Shown: positions 44,056-52,147, counted from the stretch's first letter. The stretch: DNA of 64,000 nt from Rugamonas aquatica (GCF_009380215.1 NZ_WHUG01000006.1:248001-312000), one strand, 5' to 3'. Program-made: numbers and translations. Notes: a model not told the origin generated them from the letters alone.

Positions 44056-44559
44056 TTAGAATTCCACACAAAGAGTTCTTGCAATATGTTCGTCTGTTAG
44101 GCTTCCAAACCAATGCCCAACACGCTCGCATGCTGGATTAACCCAGCTGAGTCCTATGGGAAGCTCCTGCGGTGCTTTGTCCGCGCCTAGCTGGCGAGAT
44201 CTTATCGATGCGAGTTCAACATTAAGGGTAAGCAGGCCTGCTTGCTCCCCCAATGCGATGGACTCTAATGTCAACTCGCGTAGTTGCCGAACCCGATTGT
44301 GAATCGTCAGTATTTCTTCCCTCTGTTCACCTAATTTTCCGGCGAACAGTGCAAAACCGGAAGCTTTATGTGTGCTAAGGATTACCTTTCGAGTTGCCTC
44401 ATGGAGCACCAATGGGAGAACTAGAAAAGCTAACGGGATTCTGGGTTCATTGTTCTCTCGTGCTTCGAAGGCGAGCCCAAATCTCCAAAGTGCATAGGCT
44501 CCCAATGTTGGGTTTTGGACTGTGGAAATCTCGTTAGGGTATTGAGCTCGAACATTCAT
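44056..44559 (-). CDS. ABC-three-component system middle component (MC3-like)
   Basis: A 167-residue protein between the effector-side protein and the ATPase. The sequence QNPTLGAYALWRFGLAFEARE, followed by PLAFLVLPLVLHEATRKVILSTHKASGFALFAGKL and GLLTLNVELAS, matches my memory of the short helical 'middle component' family that always sits next to DUF3732 ATPases. It shares ATGA with the upstream gene (44556-44559) and adjoins the ATPase start. It probably bridges ATPase and effector (inferred from family descriptions). Confidence 0.8.
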   Translation of the reverse strand: MNVRAQYPNEISTVQNPTLGAYALWRFGLAFEARENNEPRIPLAFLVLPLVLHEATRKVILSTHKASGFALFAGKLGEQREEILTIHNRVRQLRELTLESIALGEQAGLLTLNVELASIRSRQLGADKAPQELPIGLSWVNPACERVGHWFGSLTDEHIARTLCVEF

Positions 44560-45731
44560 TCCTCGTCCTCTTTTTCCAATAACTCGGGATATTTAGGATG
44601 CCAGCCCAAGCGTCTCGTATTGGCTAACGCATTGAAACTCCCATGTGTAAAATGTCCCGGCACCTGTTTGCCCTCTACTGGTAAACTTAGCTGCGCGCAC
44701 TGTCCATACACCATTGCCCCGCGCGATACATCGTCTTTTTCGGAAAATTGACTGTTGATAACCATGCCAATGGCGCTGTGCTTACGGAGCAGGTCATCAT
44801 CCAGTTCGTCGAAACTATCGGGGTAAACAAGCCCTTGGTCGGCCCATATAACTTTATCTGATGACGTACGTAGGAAATCGCTAACCGCAAGTAGTCTTTG
44901 AGATTTCTGCACATTTATCAGATCTAGTTGCGCAACGAAATCAGGACGACTCGATAACAGTGATTCGACCTCTCCTTTTGCAGGCGGCGGCGAAATCGAG
45001 TTTAAATATGAAGGCATATTATTTTTTCGCACAAAGGCGTGAAACTCCTTGAGAAAGTCGGAACGTGACACGATAGCCGGTTTTTTCTGTCGTATGAGGG
45101 CATCGGCGCGCTCCTTGGCAAGTCCGATCCCCACTGCACACAAGATATCAACGGATTCTTCATCAGTTGTTGGACTGAGTAACTTCCGGATAGCATCAAT
45201 TGGATCCAGGTCTGCTGAGATTACTTGAATTCGCTCTACGAATGCCTGTCTCCGAGCATCGTCAAAATTGAGAAATTTCGTAATGTAGACCAAGCACGCA
45301 TCTGCCGGAGGTTTCAGAGCAACTTGGGCGGAAATTTTAGAAACAAGCTGGTGAACGTCTGATGCCGTATTCGCTTGCGAAATTGCTGAACTAAGATCTC
45401 CCTGATAAATAGGGGTAACATATATCTGGAAAGTAGTCTGACTAAGAGTCACCCGACCGGCTTCAATGTCGTCAATCCAATTTCCTATGGTTTTCCATAG
45501 ATCAACCGACCAATCTGATAAAGGATTATGTGCTAGCGCACTTTTTGTTTGCTCCAATAGGATATCTCCATTGGCATAATGCACGGCGACATCGTCAAGG
45601 TGCTCTAAAGACACTCTGGCACCCTTTGGGGCGGACAGCAAGTGCCAAAACATACGAATAGGCTGAAGTGCGTATCCGAGATACTGCCCGGGCGCGTTGT
45701 GTTTCGACTTAACTACCTTAGGCTTTTTCAC
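44556..45731 (-). CDS. ABC-three-component system effector-side protein (391 aa)
   Basis: The start is GTG at 45731 with AAGGAA upstream. The protein begins MKKPKVVKSKHNAPGQYLGYALQPIRMFWHL and continues GARVSLEHLDDVAVHYANGDILLEQTKSAL, a pattern like the dsDNA-endonuclease-less N-terminal domains of ABC-3C proteins, where HLDDVAV and EQTKSA resemble a degenerate restriction-fold core (E..VD..Q.K). The C-terminal half (IGMVINSQFSEKDDVSRGAMVYGQCAQLSLPV) is a family-specific ABC-3C C-terminal domain. It is the first gene of the four-gene operon. Whether it is an active nuclease is uncertain. Confidence 0.72.
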   Translation of the reverse strand: MKKPKVVKSKHNAPGQYLGYALQPIRMFWHLLSAPKGARVSLEHLDDVAVHYANGDILLEQTKSALAHNPLSDWSVDLWKTIGNWIDDIEAGRVTLSQTTFQIYVTPIYQGDLSSAISQANTASDVHQLVSKISAQVALKPPADACLVYITKFLNFDDARRQAFVERIQVISADLDPIDAIRKLLSPTTDEESVDILCAVGIGLAKERADALIRQKKPAIVSRSDFLKEFHAFVRKNNMPSYLNSISPPPAKGEVESLLSSRPDFVAQLDLINVQKSQRLLAVSDFLRTSSDKVIWADQGLVYPDSFDELDDDLLRKHSAIGMVINSQFSEKDDVSRGAMVYGQCAQLSLPVEGKQVPGHFTHGSFNALANTRRLGWHPKYPELLEKEDEE

Positions 45732-45850
45732 TTCCGTTCCTTCAAAGAATGCGGTGCCGCAGGCCGATGATGTATTCCGGTTGAAGCCATGTGCACTTCG
45801 CCACGACAGCAGTCGGTTGCCTGTTAGCCAGGCAAGTAATAGACGGTGTC

Positions 45851-45897
45851 AATAGTTGCTGATAGTTGCTAGGTAAAGTTGCTTAGAAGAGTATAAT
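45851..45897 (+). promoter_or_regulatory. Divergent promoter region with tandem 10-bp repeat
   Basis: The -10 consensus TATAAT at 45892-45897 faces the methyltransferase-like gene. Upstream, ATAGTTGCT occurs twice exactly one helical turn apart (45852 and 45862). No good -35 lies at 17 bp, so an activator bound to the repeats may be needed. The gap also serves the divergent ABC-3C operon. Confidence 0.45.
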
Positions 45898-45935
45898 CGA
45901 TTGCACCGCTTGTTGACCATTGGAAATTCACTGTG

Positions 45936-46757
45936 ATGAATAGACAGCCATGGCTAGTGCAGTTGAGAACCGACCTCATCGTGAAGCCACTTCAGAGTGA
46001 CCCTCGTACGGCGGGAGGAAACCTACTTGGTAGGCAGATGGGTTGGATCTTTAATCATGCCATCGATGGCGGACAGGCAGACTTTGATGAGCCAATCGAA
46101 GATCTGACTCCTCGCGATAGGGCGCGGCTCTATGCCTATGCCAACCAGAAAACCCATGTTGACGAATTGATCCATGCTTTTGGAAAGCTTCTGGCGGATG
46201 TCGGTGCGGTGCAAAATGCAACAGTGATCGACATCGGTTGTGGTCCGTTTACTGGTGGTCTCGCCTTGGCAAACCAAGTAGGTGTTCACTTTCCGTACCG
46301 ATATTTCGGGATCGACAGAGCACATTCTATGCTTGCGTTTGGGCGTGAACTCGCTGACGAATTGTTCGTGCGAGGAGTGATGCATCCTGAAACAGTGGTC
46401 AGCTTTCATACCCACTTAGATAACGTTGATTTCGGTCTTCGACGCGCTGCTGAAGCCACCATTTTTGTCCTATCTTTCCTACTTGCCAGTAGCACCATAA
46501 ATGTTGAGGACTTAGTCGCGGAGATGGTGCGTGCCTGCGACCGAGCAGCACTGGGGCGGGTAATCGTGCTTTATACAAATGCTGCTGGCCCTACCGCGCG
46601 ACGCAATTTCGCCCCATTTAAAGCTGCAATGGAGAAAACTGGCTTCGCAATGCATATTGAGGCAATTGAACAATTTGAGGATACAGAGAAGCCAAGACCT
46701 ATCCACTACGCACTTTTCGTGCGCCAACCAATTACTTTATCGATTGCTGAATTCTAA
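45936..46757 (+). CDS. SAM-dependent methyltransferase-like protein (first gene of AlkB operon)
   Basis: A protein of 273 residues from ATG 45936 (GTG 45933 is an alternative). Motif I of class I methyltransferases is clear, VIDIGCGPFTGGLAL, followed by YFGIDRAHSMLAFGREL (motif II) and, later, ATIFVLSFLLASS in place of the catalytic motif IV region. No DPPY/NPPY-type DNA N-methyltransferase motif or Cys catalytic loop is visible, so it may modify RNA or protein, or only bind SAM. It overlaps no neighbour upstream; the helicase gene starts 2 bases after its stop. Confidence 0.72.
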   Translation: MNRQPWLVQLRTDLIVKPLQSDPRTAGGNLLGRQMGWIFNHAIDGGQADFDEPIEDLTPRDRARLYAYANQKTHVDELIHAFGKLLADVGAVQNATVIDIGCGPFTGGLALANQVGVHFPYRYFGIDRAHSMLAFGRELADELFVRGVMHPETVVSFHTHLDNVDFGLRRAAEATIFVLSFLLASSTINVEDLVAEMVRACDRAALGRVIVLYTNAAGPTARRNFAPFKAAMEKTGFAMHIEAIEQFEDTEKPRPIHYALFVRQPITLSIAEF

Positions 46758-46759
46758 CG

Positions 46760-47863
46760 ATGCAGCTCCCCATTTTTGATGACTTGGTCGAAGAGCAACT
46801 CAAGGTCTATGAATATACGCCTGCGCAGTCAATGCTTGTGGTTGGGCCGCCTGGTTCTGGAAAAACTTCGATGGCGATATGGCGCGCGCGTGTCATGGTC
46901 TCCCCTGATTTAAATTTAAACGTTGCGCTGATAACTAAAAACAGACTCCTATCTGCTGTTGCAGGCCAATTAGCTCGCGAGAATAATAATGCTGGAATTG
47001 AAACCGCTACTATGCACAGTTTCGTTGCCAGAGATTACAGTCGCCGCATTGGGGGAATGATTCCATCAGTTGCACGATTTAAGTATGACTGGGAGCAGAT
47101 TTTTTCTGATTATGAAAAAGCGGAGATTGAACCAATCTTAGATAATTTGATAATTGACGAGGGGCAGAATCTTCCAATTCAATTCTTTCATTGGGCGAAA
47201 AGGTATGGCGCTAAACACCTTTCGGTATTCGCAGATGAGCATCAAACAACAGAAAACGACGGCATTTCAATTCGCGAGTTGCAACATGTTGGATTTCGCA
47301 AGGTTTTTCCCCTTTTAGTTAATCATCGAAATACCAAAAATATCGCGACGTTGGTCGGATGTTTCCACTCGGACAGGAAAATCCCACAAGCAAGTCCTAA
47401 GCGCGGGCTCGGAGCGCCTCCGTCGCTTTTAGAAGTCGACACATGGGAGGAGTTCGCAGACTTGGTTGCGGCCCGGTTTAAGAACCGAAGAGAGGCAATT
47501 GGCGTGATCGTCCATTTTGTGAGCGAGGTCAATGCCATGCAAACCCTTCTGAAGGCAAGGCTACCTGAAACGCGTGTGGATGCGTACACTAACAAAACTC
47601 GGAAAGGTGAAGAGTTGGCTATAGAGATGCGGGTGCCTGGGGTAACGATTATTTCCGGAGAGTCCGCAATTGGCCTAGAATTTGACGCTCTCTACTTGCA
47701 AGATCTTAGCCGATCGCTTCCAATTGTAGATCCACTGCAACAGCGCAGGTTGTACATGCTATGCGCTCGCGCCAGGGAGATGCTATTCCTGGTAAATGGT
47801 CCAACTAAATTGAGCAAAGTGCAATTAGAATCCTTACCCTCACCACCAATTCTTGAACGATGA
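46760..47863 (+). CDS. Small superfamily-1 helicase-like ATPase (367 aa)
   Basis: Walker A is VVGPPGSGKTS (28-37), Walker B NLIIDEGQNLP (D133, E134, Q136), then SVFADEHQTT (motif III, Q) and LVNHRNTKNIATLV (motif IV, Arg). The C-terminal PGVTIISGESAIGLEFDALYLQDL (motif V) and RRLYMLCARAREMLFLV (motif VI) complete a UvrD-like core. The 1B and 2B sub-domains of UvrD/Rep are missing, so it is a minimal helicase or translocase. It is AT-rich. The stop overlaps the start of the AlkB-fusion gene as ATGA (47860-47863). Confidence 0.83.
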   Translation: MQLPIFDDLVEEQLKVYEYTPAQSMLVVGPPGSGKTSMAIWRARVMVSPDLNLNVALITKNRLLSAVAGQLARENNNAGIETATMHSFVARDYSRRIGGMIPSVARFKYDWEQIFSDYEKAEIEPILDNLIIDEGQNLPIQFFHWAKRYGAKHLSVFADEHQTTENDGISIRELQHVGFRKVFPLLVNHRNTKNIATLVGCFHSDRKIPQASPKRGLGAPPSLLEVDTWEEFADLVAARFKNRREAIGVIVHFVSEVNAMQTLLKARLPETRVDAYTNKTRKGEELAIEMRVPGVTIISGESAIGLEFDALYLQDLSRSLPIVDPLQQRRLYMLCARAREMLFLVNGPTKLSKVQLESLPSPPILER

Positions 47864-50091
47864 ACGTGTCCCACCCAAATCAACTTGATCTGCTTAGCGC
47901 ACAAATGCAATCCGGCGTACAGTCCCCGGCGAAAGTGCGACTTGTAGTAGCACTAGATCATCGGAGGTGGATGCGCTTCTTGTCGGAAGAGTGGCTTATG
48001 CCGGATGAGGCTGGGTGGATCTATGGAGGCATCGACGGCACGAGCTGGGAGCCTTCTGACCCAGATCTCACAACAGTAACGGTATGGTTCGATCTGGAAA
48101 AGTTGCCGGCACTCGAGGTGATGCTTTGGGGCGCTGACACGTGGCATGCACGAAAGCTCGACGAAGTACAAGATTCCGGTATCGCAGTCTTGTGGCCGGG
48201 GCCGTTGCCGTTATTTGCGGTGAATAAATTCACAGTGGAATCGGCGCAAACGCGAGCGCATCTTTTGAGCATGGTACGCAACTTTGCGGATATGGAACTG
48301 CCGGCGCAGCCAGTTGAGATTGGCGAAACGAAGAGGGGTACTGCACCTCCGGAAATTACATATCCACAGCAGGCAGTCGCGGCACCTGGGGACTGGAATA
48401 AGCTTCGTGGTGCAGCTTCCATGGCAATGGTCACTGTCCCGACCATTGGTCCTTGGTTGCAAATTCTTTGCGATTCTCTGTCCAGAGCAACAGCCAGTCC
48501 AGAGGTTCTGGCGGCGCAGGCTCCTTGGTTAGGCTTGCCGCTGTGGAGCCGCGAAGAGTCCACGTCCGATTTGTCTTCCCCTCTGTGGTGCGCTATGTGC
48601 GGGGAGTTTTCACGCCCTGAAATGCTAAACAACTGGGTACCTGAGGTAATTCTCGACGAAGTTTGCGCGCGCGCGCGCGCGCTGGGCGAATCAGATGATC
48701 TACTAGATCGACTCGTCGATTCGACAATGCTCTTGCTTCGCGATCGGGGAACTATTGAGGATTTGGGCATCTCCGACAATCTCGTGGCGTTGACGTTCCA
48801 ACTCTTACTACTTCGGCCGTCGCCGGCGCGCTTCGTTAGTTGGAAAGAGGACTGGCGAGCGATTCCTCCGGGAGCGTGGTGGACCGGAGCTATCGTGGCA
48901 GGTTACCTGAGCGGGTATCGTGGCTTGCCCTTAGAACTCAGGGGATCCGAACTCTCCCGAAGGGAAGTCTCTTTGCGTACCTGGAAGTTGAAGTGCGCAT
49001 CATCATTCTCGCCGTGGGAATCCATGTGCGATAGTGAGATGAGGTGGCACGCCACGTCAGATTCGGTACTGATCTACGCCGGTACCAATGTATTGGCCGA
49101 GCCAAGGATTAGTGCCCGTGGTCAGTGGTACGACGCTGATTTCAATGCTGATGATGTACTTTCTCAAGCGGCTGGGCTTGCCCGTGATTACTGCCCACTA
49201 AACGTCAGACAGACACTTACTCTGAATGCAGGCGATTTCAAATTACGCACGTCCGGCAAAATCAAATTTGACAGCAAAAACTCTACTCTTACCGTTTCAA
49301 AGCAACTGGAGATTCCTATCGGCGACGGAGCGTTTATTTCGGAAAAGCTCGACATTGATGGATTCCGCTCTTGGCTAACCACTGCATCTATGCCATTCCG
49401 CTTGCCGCGTCCACCTGCGCGGGTACCGACGCGAGGTCAGCCTAGCCCGGCACCTAGTGGTGCAAATGTTGGCAAAGTGCCTTCTACCAAGATTAAATCG
49501 GCGTCGATTTCTAAGAAGACTGAAAATTCTTCAACGCCTCCGCTCGGCCTGAGCATCGTAGAAAACTTTATCACGGACGAATCAGAGCGTTATTTGCTGG
49601 ACGCTATAGATGACCTTCCTTGGAATACCACTATGGCCAGGAGAGTCCAGCATCATGGTTGGCGTTACGATTACAAAGCAAAAAAAGTTGATCCCGCGTC
49701 GTACCTCGGCCCTCTCCCGGATTGGGCGAGTGAATTGGCAGAACGCTTGTTAATGGCCGGATATGTTCCAGAAATGCCTGACCAAGTCATCGTGAACGAG
49801 TACGTTGGCATGCAGGGGATATCGAAGCACATCGACTGCCCTTCATGTTTCAGAGGTCCAGTGGTGACGATCAGCTTGGGGGAAACCTGGGAGATGGTAT
49901 TTAGCCGCGAGGAGCAGTCGGGGCAGCAGGAAAAATATCGCGTGATGCTTCCTCGGCGAAGCGCGGTAGTTCTAGATGGGGAGTCTCGCAGTCTTTGGAG
50001 TCACGAAATCGCTAAGAAGAAAACTGACGATGGACGTCAACGGAATCGCAGAGTATCTATAACGTTTCGAAAAGTAGCGAGTCAGCGATAA
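47860..50091 (+). CDS. AlkB-type 2-oxoglutarate/Fe(II) dioxygenase fused to a large N-terminal region (743 aa)
   Basis: Residues 562-743 are an AlkB/ALKBH8-like dioxygenase: LSIVENFITDESERYLLDAI, MARRVQHHGWRYDY, VNEYVGMQGISKHID (H657, D659), VTISLGETWEMVF, LWSHEIAKK (H715) and RRVSITFRKV (Arg730/731/737 for 2-oxoglutarate). AlkB enzymes remove alkyl or methyl groups from DNA or RNA bases. The first 550 residues are unassigned; they contain two CxxC-like pairs only loosely (CAMCGEF) and a Ser/Pro/Lys-rich linker at about 515-560. A (GC)9 repeat at 48665-48682 lies inside the frame. It is coupled to the helicase gene and ends 212 bases before attR. Confidence 0.85.
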   Translation: MNVSHPNQLDLLSAQMQSGVQSPAKVRLVVALDHRRWMRFLSEEWLMPDEAGWIYGGIDGTSWEPSDPDLTTVTVWFDLEKLPALEVMLWGADTWHARKLDEVQDSGIAVLWPGPLPLFAVNKFTVESAQTRAHLLSMVRNFADMELPAQPVEIGETKRGTAPPEITYPQQAVAAPGDWNKLRGAASMAMVTVPTIGPWLQILCDSLSRATASPEVLAAQAPWLGLPLWSREESTSDLSSPLWCAMCGEFSRPEMLNNWVPEVILDEVCARARALGESDDLLDRLVDSTMLLLRDRGTIEDLGISDNLVALTFQLLLLRPSPARFVSWKEDWRAIPPGAWWTGAIVAGYLSGYRGLPLELRGSELSRREVSLRTWKLKCASSFSPWESMCDSEMRWHATSDSVLIYAGTNVLAEPRISARGQWYDADFNADDVLSQAAGLARDYCPLNVRQTLTLNAGDFKLRTSGKIKFDSKNSTLTVSKQLEIPIGDGAFISEKLDIDGFRSWLTTASMPFRLPRPPARVPTRGQPSPAPSGANVGKVPSTKIKSASISKKTENSSTPPLGLSIVENFITDESERYLLDAIDDLPWNTTMARRVQHHGWRYDYKAKKVDPASYLGPLPDWASELAERLLMAGYVPEMPDQVIVNEYVGMQGISKHIDCPSCFRGPVVTISLGETWEMVFSREEQSGQQEKYRVMLPRRSAVVLDGESRSLWSHEIAKKKTDDGRQRNRRVSITFRKVASQR
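48665..48682 (+). repeat. (GC)9 dinucleotide repeat within the AlkB-fusion gene
   Basis: Nine GC units in a row (18 bases) encode part of VCARARALGES. Loss or gain of one unit would shift the frame and stop translation before the dioxygenase domain. Confidence 0.8.
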
Positions 50092-50302
50092 AATATTTGG
50101 GAACGAATAGTGCGCGAAGTTCCATTAATAGATCCGTGGCCAGCGACAAAAGAGTCGAACTTGCCCGGCGTTTTTACGGTGGATGCATAGAAGGAATTTT
50201 GTGGAATCCTACTCTTTCCAATTTGCATTTTGTCGGTGCTTTTGTCGGTACTTTTTAATGCACTCATGTAATACGCATTGAACCTAAAGGCCGTATGCGA
50301 AA

Positions 50303-50340
50303 TTCGATTCCGGCAAGCGCACCAGAACACAGCAGTAAAA
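50303..50340 (+). other. attR: second copy of the tRNA-Thr 3' end and flank
   Basis: TTCGATTCCGGCAAGCG (50303-50319), followed by CACCAGAACACAGCAGTAAAA, copies 33982-34020 except for one missing G. It cannot be a tRNA, since the 5' two-thirds are absent. Confidence 0.88.
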
Positions 50341-50355
50341 TGCTTCAAGAAGTCT

Positions 50356-50390
50356 AAAAACCCGCTCTCCGCATAGGAGCGGGTTTTTTT
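50356..50390 (+). terminator. Duplicate intrinsic terminator after attR
   Basis: AAAAACCCGCTC (50356-50367) pairs with GAGCGGGTTTTTTT (50377-50390). It is a diverged copy of the terminator after tRNA-Thr, so the duplication at the junction extends at least to the terminator. Confidence 0.8.
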
Positions 50391-50422
50391 TGTTATCTCT
50401 ATGTATTCCAGTGGGATCAACG

Positions 50423-50764
50423 TCACGCTATTAGGACTTGGGTCTCTCCTGGCGTGCTTCGATCATTCTTTCTCACCACGATATCGACATCGTAGCCGAG
50501 TCGGTTCAGGTACTCGATCATCTTGGCCTGACTGATGCCACGGAACTTGCCTCGTAGTAGATCTGAGAGTTTAGGCTGCGATATGCCGAGCAGGTCGGCC
50601 GCGCGTTGCTGCGTCAAGCGCCGGCTCTTGAGGATCAGCGCGATCTTCTGTGCTAACTCCGCCTTGACAAGCATTTCGCCTGCATCCGAGCGGCCAAGGT
50701 CGGCGTAGGGATTGCTACTGCCTGCTTCGACAGCAATTTTGTCGATGATTTCGGTCGTACTCAT
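50423..50764 (-). CDS. XRE-family HTH protein, HigA-type antitoxin (113 aa)
   Basis: A 113-residue protein. The HTH covers about residues 32-95 (KAELAQKIALILKSRRLTQQRAADLLGISQPKLSDLLRGKFRGISQAKMIEYLNRLGYDVDI), the pattern of HigA2-like antitoxins (HTH_37) that pair with phage Gp49/RelE-like toxins. Such proteins bind their operator and neutralise the toxin. Here the upstream toxin gene is broken, so this is an orphan antitoxin that may still act as a repressor. Its ATG overlaps the old toxin stop. Confidence 0.88.
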   Translation of the reverse strand: MSTTEIIDKIAVEAGSSNPYADLGRSDAGEMLVKAELAQKIALILKSRRLTQQRAADLLGISQPKLSDLLRGKFRGISQAKMIEYLNRLGYDVDIVVRKNDRSTPGETQVLIA

Positions 50765-51018
50765 ATTGAGAGATCATTTTTCGTTGCTCTCACGGCCTTC
50801 AGGCAGTGTACACCGCACGATAGGTGTCGCCATGATGGAGCTCCAACACTTCCAGAACGCCAGCACCCAAGCCCTTCAGCGGCTTTGCCTGGCTGTGCTT
50901 GTAGCTGGACTGTGGAAGATGTGAAGCATAACCACAAATGTCTTGGACTTCGTCCGGCATTGCAGTCATGTCTTTCTTCGCGGCTCCCCACCCAGAGCAA
51001 AGGCAATGTCGCTGGCAT
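50761..51018 (-). pseudogene. HigB/RelE (Gp49-like) toxin, frameshifted and shortened
   Basis: Three frames must be joined to see the toxin. The first frame reads MPATLPLLWVGS. A neighbouring frame then reads KKDMTAMPDEVQDICGYASHL, then QAKPLKGLGAGVLEVLELHH and GDTYRAVYTA to a stop. The first frame resumes only as KAVRATKNDLSI and ends in TGA overlapping the antitoxin ATG. Normal relatives are about 110 residues, with a VYVLHCFQKKS-type strand that is missing here. The toxin is therefore dead. Confidence 0.82.
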
Positions 51019-51207
51019 GATTGATTATAACTATATAAATAATTTCGAGTGGCTGAAGATTTCTGCTTATGCTATCGGAGGCCCGGCATCGCCGAAGCAC
51101 AAAGTTCGCTATCTACTAGTTCTAAATCAAGGATTGATTCCTTGTTCGGACATAGCCTTTGAACCTTACTGTCGAAGTCAACCGTATCAAGACAAGGAGG
51201 TTCTTCT

Positions 51208-51822
51208 ATGGCTGCCGTTCAATCCATACTCAAGCCCAATAAGGCACTCCCCATTCAAAGTAACAAGGAGTTAAGCGGGGCTCATTGGGCAAAGCGTTTC
51301 GCAGGGAGTAATTCAACCCGCGATCTCAGTGGTACCTTCCGCCATGCTGTAGACGACTTTATCTACGCGATGACTGAGGCAGGCATTGACGTTGTCGTTG
51401 ACGCGACGTATCGCCCAACCAAGCGCTTGTATCTGATGCACTGGTCTTGGCGAATCGTGAATGACGGAACGGACCTTGCCAAAATCCCTGCAATGGCAGG
51501 CGTCGATATCGAATGGGAACATCCAACCAAAGCCGAGTCCATCAAAGCCGCAGCAGATTTGGTGGCTGCGCTTTCCATTAAAAGACTGCGGACCAGACCT
51601 GCCTTGAAATCCCAGCACAACCTGGGCCTTGCCATCGATATGGCCATTTCATGGCAGGGTACTGTTGTGGTGAAAGATGCGAAAGGCAGGCTGGTCAAGA
51701 TCGACACCACACCACGCACGGGCATGAACCGGCAGCTGATTGCGATTGGCGCTAGTTACTGCGTTAAGAAATACTACGGTGGAAGCAAGGACGTTCCGCA
51801 CTGGTCCAACAATGGACATTAG
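51208..51822 (+). CDS. M15-family (VanY/D-Ala-D-Ala carboxypeptidase-like) peptidoglycan peptidase
   Basis: A 204-residue protein with GGAGG before ATG 51208. The zinc-binding pattern of M15 peptidases is present: SQHNLGLAIDMAI (H137, D144) and DVPHWSNNGH (H198), with ATYRPTKRL supplying the substrate Arg region. There is no signal peptide, so export by another route (phage-type lysis or a secretion machine) or action in a delivered form is likely. A small exported protein with its own signal peptide follows 19 bp downstream and may protect against it (inference). Confidence 0.78.
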   Translation: MAAVQSILKPNKALPIQSNKELSGAHWAKRFAGSNSTRDLSGTFRHAVDDFIYAMTEAGIDVVVDATYRPTKRLYLMHWSWRIVNDGTDLAKIPAMAGVDIEWEHPTKAESIKAAADLVAALSIKRLRTRPALKSQHNLGLAIDMAISWQGTVVVKDAKGRLVKIDTTPRTGMNRQLIAIGASYCVKKYYGGSKDVPHWSNNGH

Positions 51823-51841
51823 CATCTGAGAGGAGTACGTG

Positions 51842-52147
51842 ATGGTATCGAGACTTGTTTTGCTGATCGTCTGTTTGCTGGCGCCTAACCTGGCCAGCGC
51901 GAGGACATCCGTTCCCAAGGACATCCAGAGTTTCATAGTCAACGCTGACGCATGCGATCACGCAGCGGGTGAATTTGACGGGAGCTTGAGCGAACAACGC
52001 CAGCGGGAGATCGAGGAAGACGTCGTTAAATATTGTCAGCCTGCGCAGAAGCAGCTAAAGCTCTTGAAAGCCAAATACAAGGGCGATGCCAAGCTGACTG
52101 AGATCATTCGAAAACATGCTTATGACTCAGTGACCAGCTTTAGATAA
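51842..52147 (+). CDS. Small exported protein next to M15 peptidase, candidate immunity protein (101 aa)
   Basis: ATG 51842 with GAGGAG upstream (GTG 51839 is an alternative). Signal peptide MVSRLVLLIVCLLAPNLASA; the mature chain has two Cys (ACDHAAGEF and KYCQPAQKQL) likely forming a disulphide and is helical (RQREIEEDVVKYCQPAQKQLKLLKAKYKG). The periplasmic location, small size and position behind a peptidoglycan peptidase fit the effector-immunity arrangement, but I do not recognise the family. Confidence 0.65.
   Translation: MVSRLVLLIVCLLAPNLASARTSVPKDIQSFIVNADACDHAAGEFDGSLSEQRQREIEEDVVKYCQPAQKQLKLLKAKYKGDAKLTEIIRKHAYDSVTSFR

Larger units (their letters stand above)
33982..50340. mobile_element. 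tRNA-Thr-integrated genomic island (about 16.3 kb) with defence-like cargo
   Basis: Boundaries are the direct repeats of the tRNA 3' end plus flank. Inside are a decayed P4-type integrase next to the tRNA, a frameshifted AlpA-type regulator, an intact second tyrosine recombinase and cargo of several origins. Base composition falls well below the flanking chromosome in several stretches (for example 39.1-40.5 kb and 46.8-47.9 kb read as AT-rich). With the integrase and alpA both broken, the P4-type element is probably immobile unless helped in trans. Confidence 0.85.

Noticed and set aside
50303..50340. Second tRNA-Thr gene
   Set aside because: Only the 3' third is present and one acceptor base is missing; it is an attachment-site copy.
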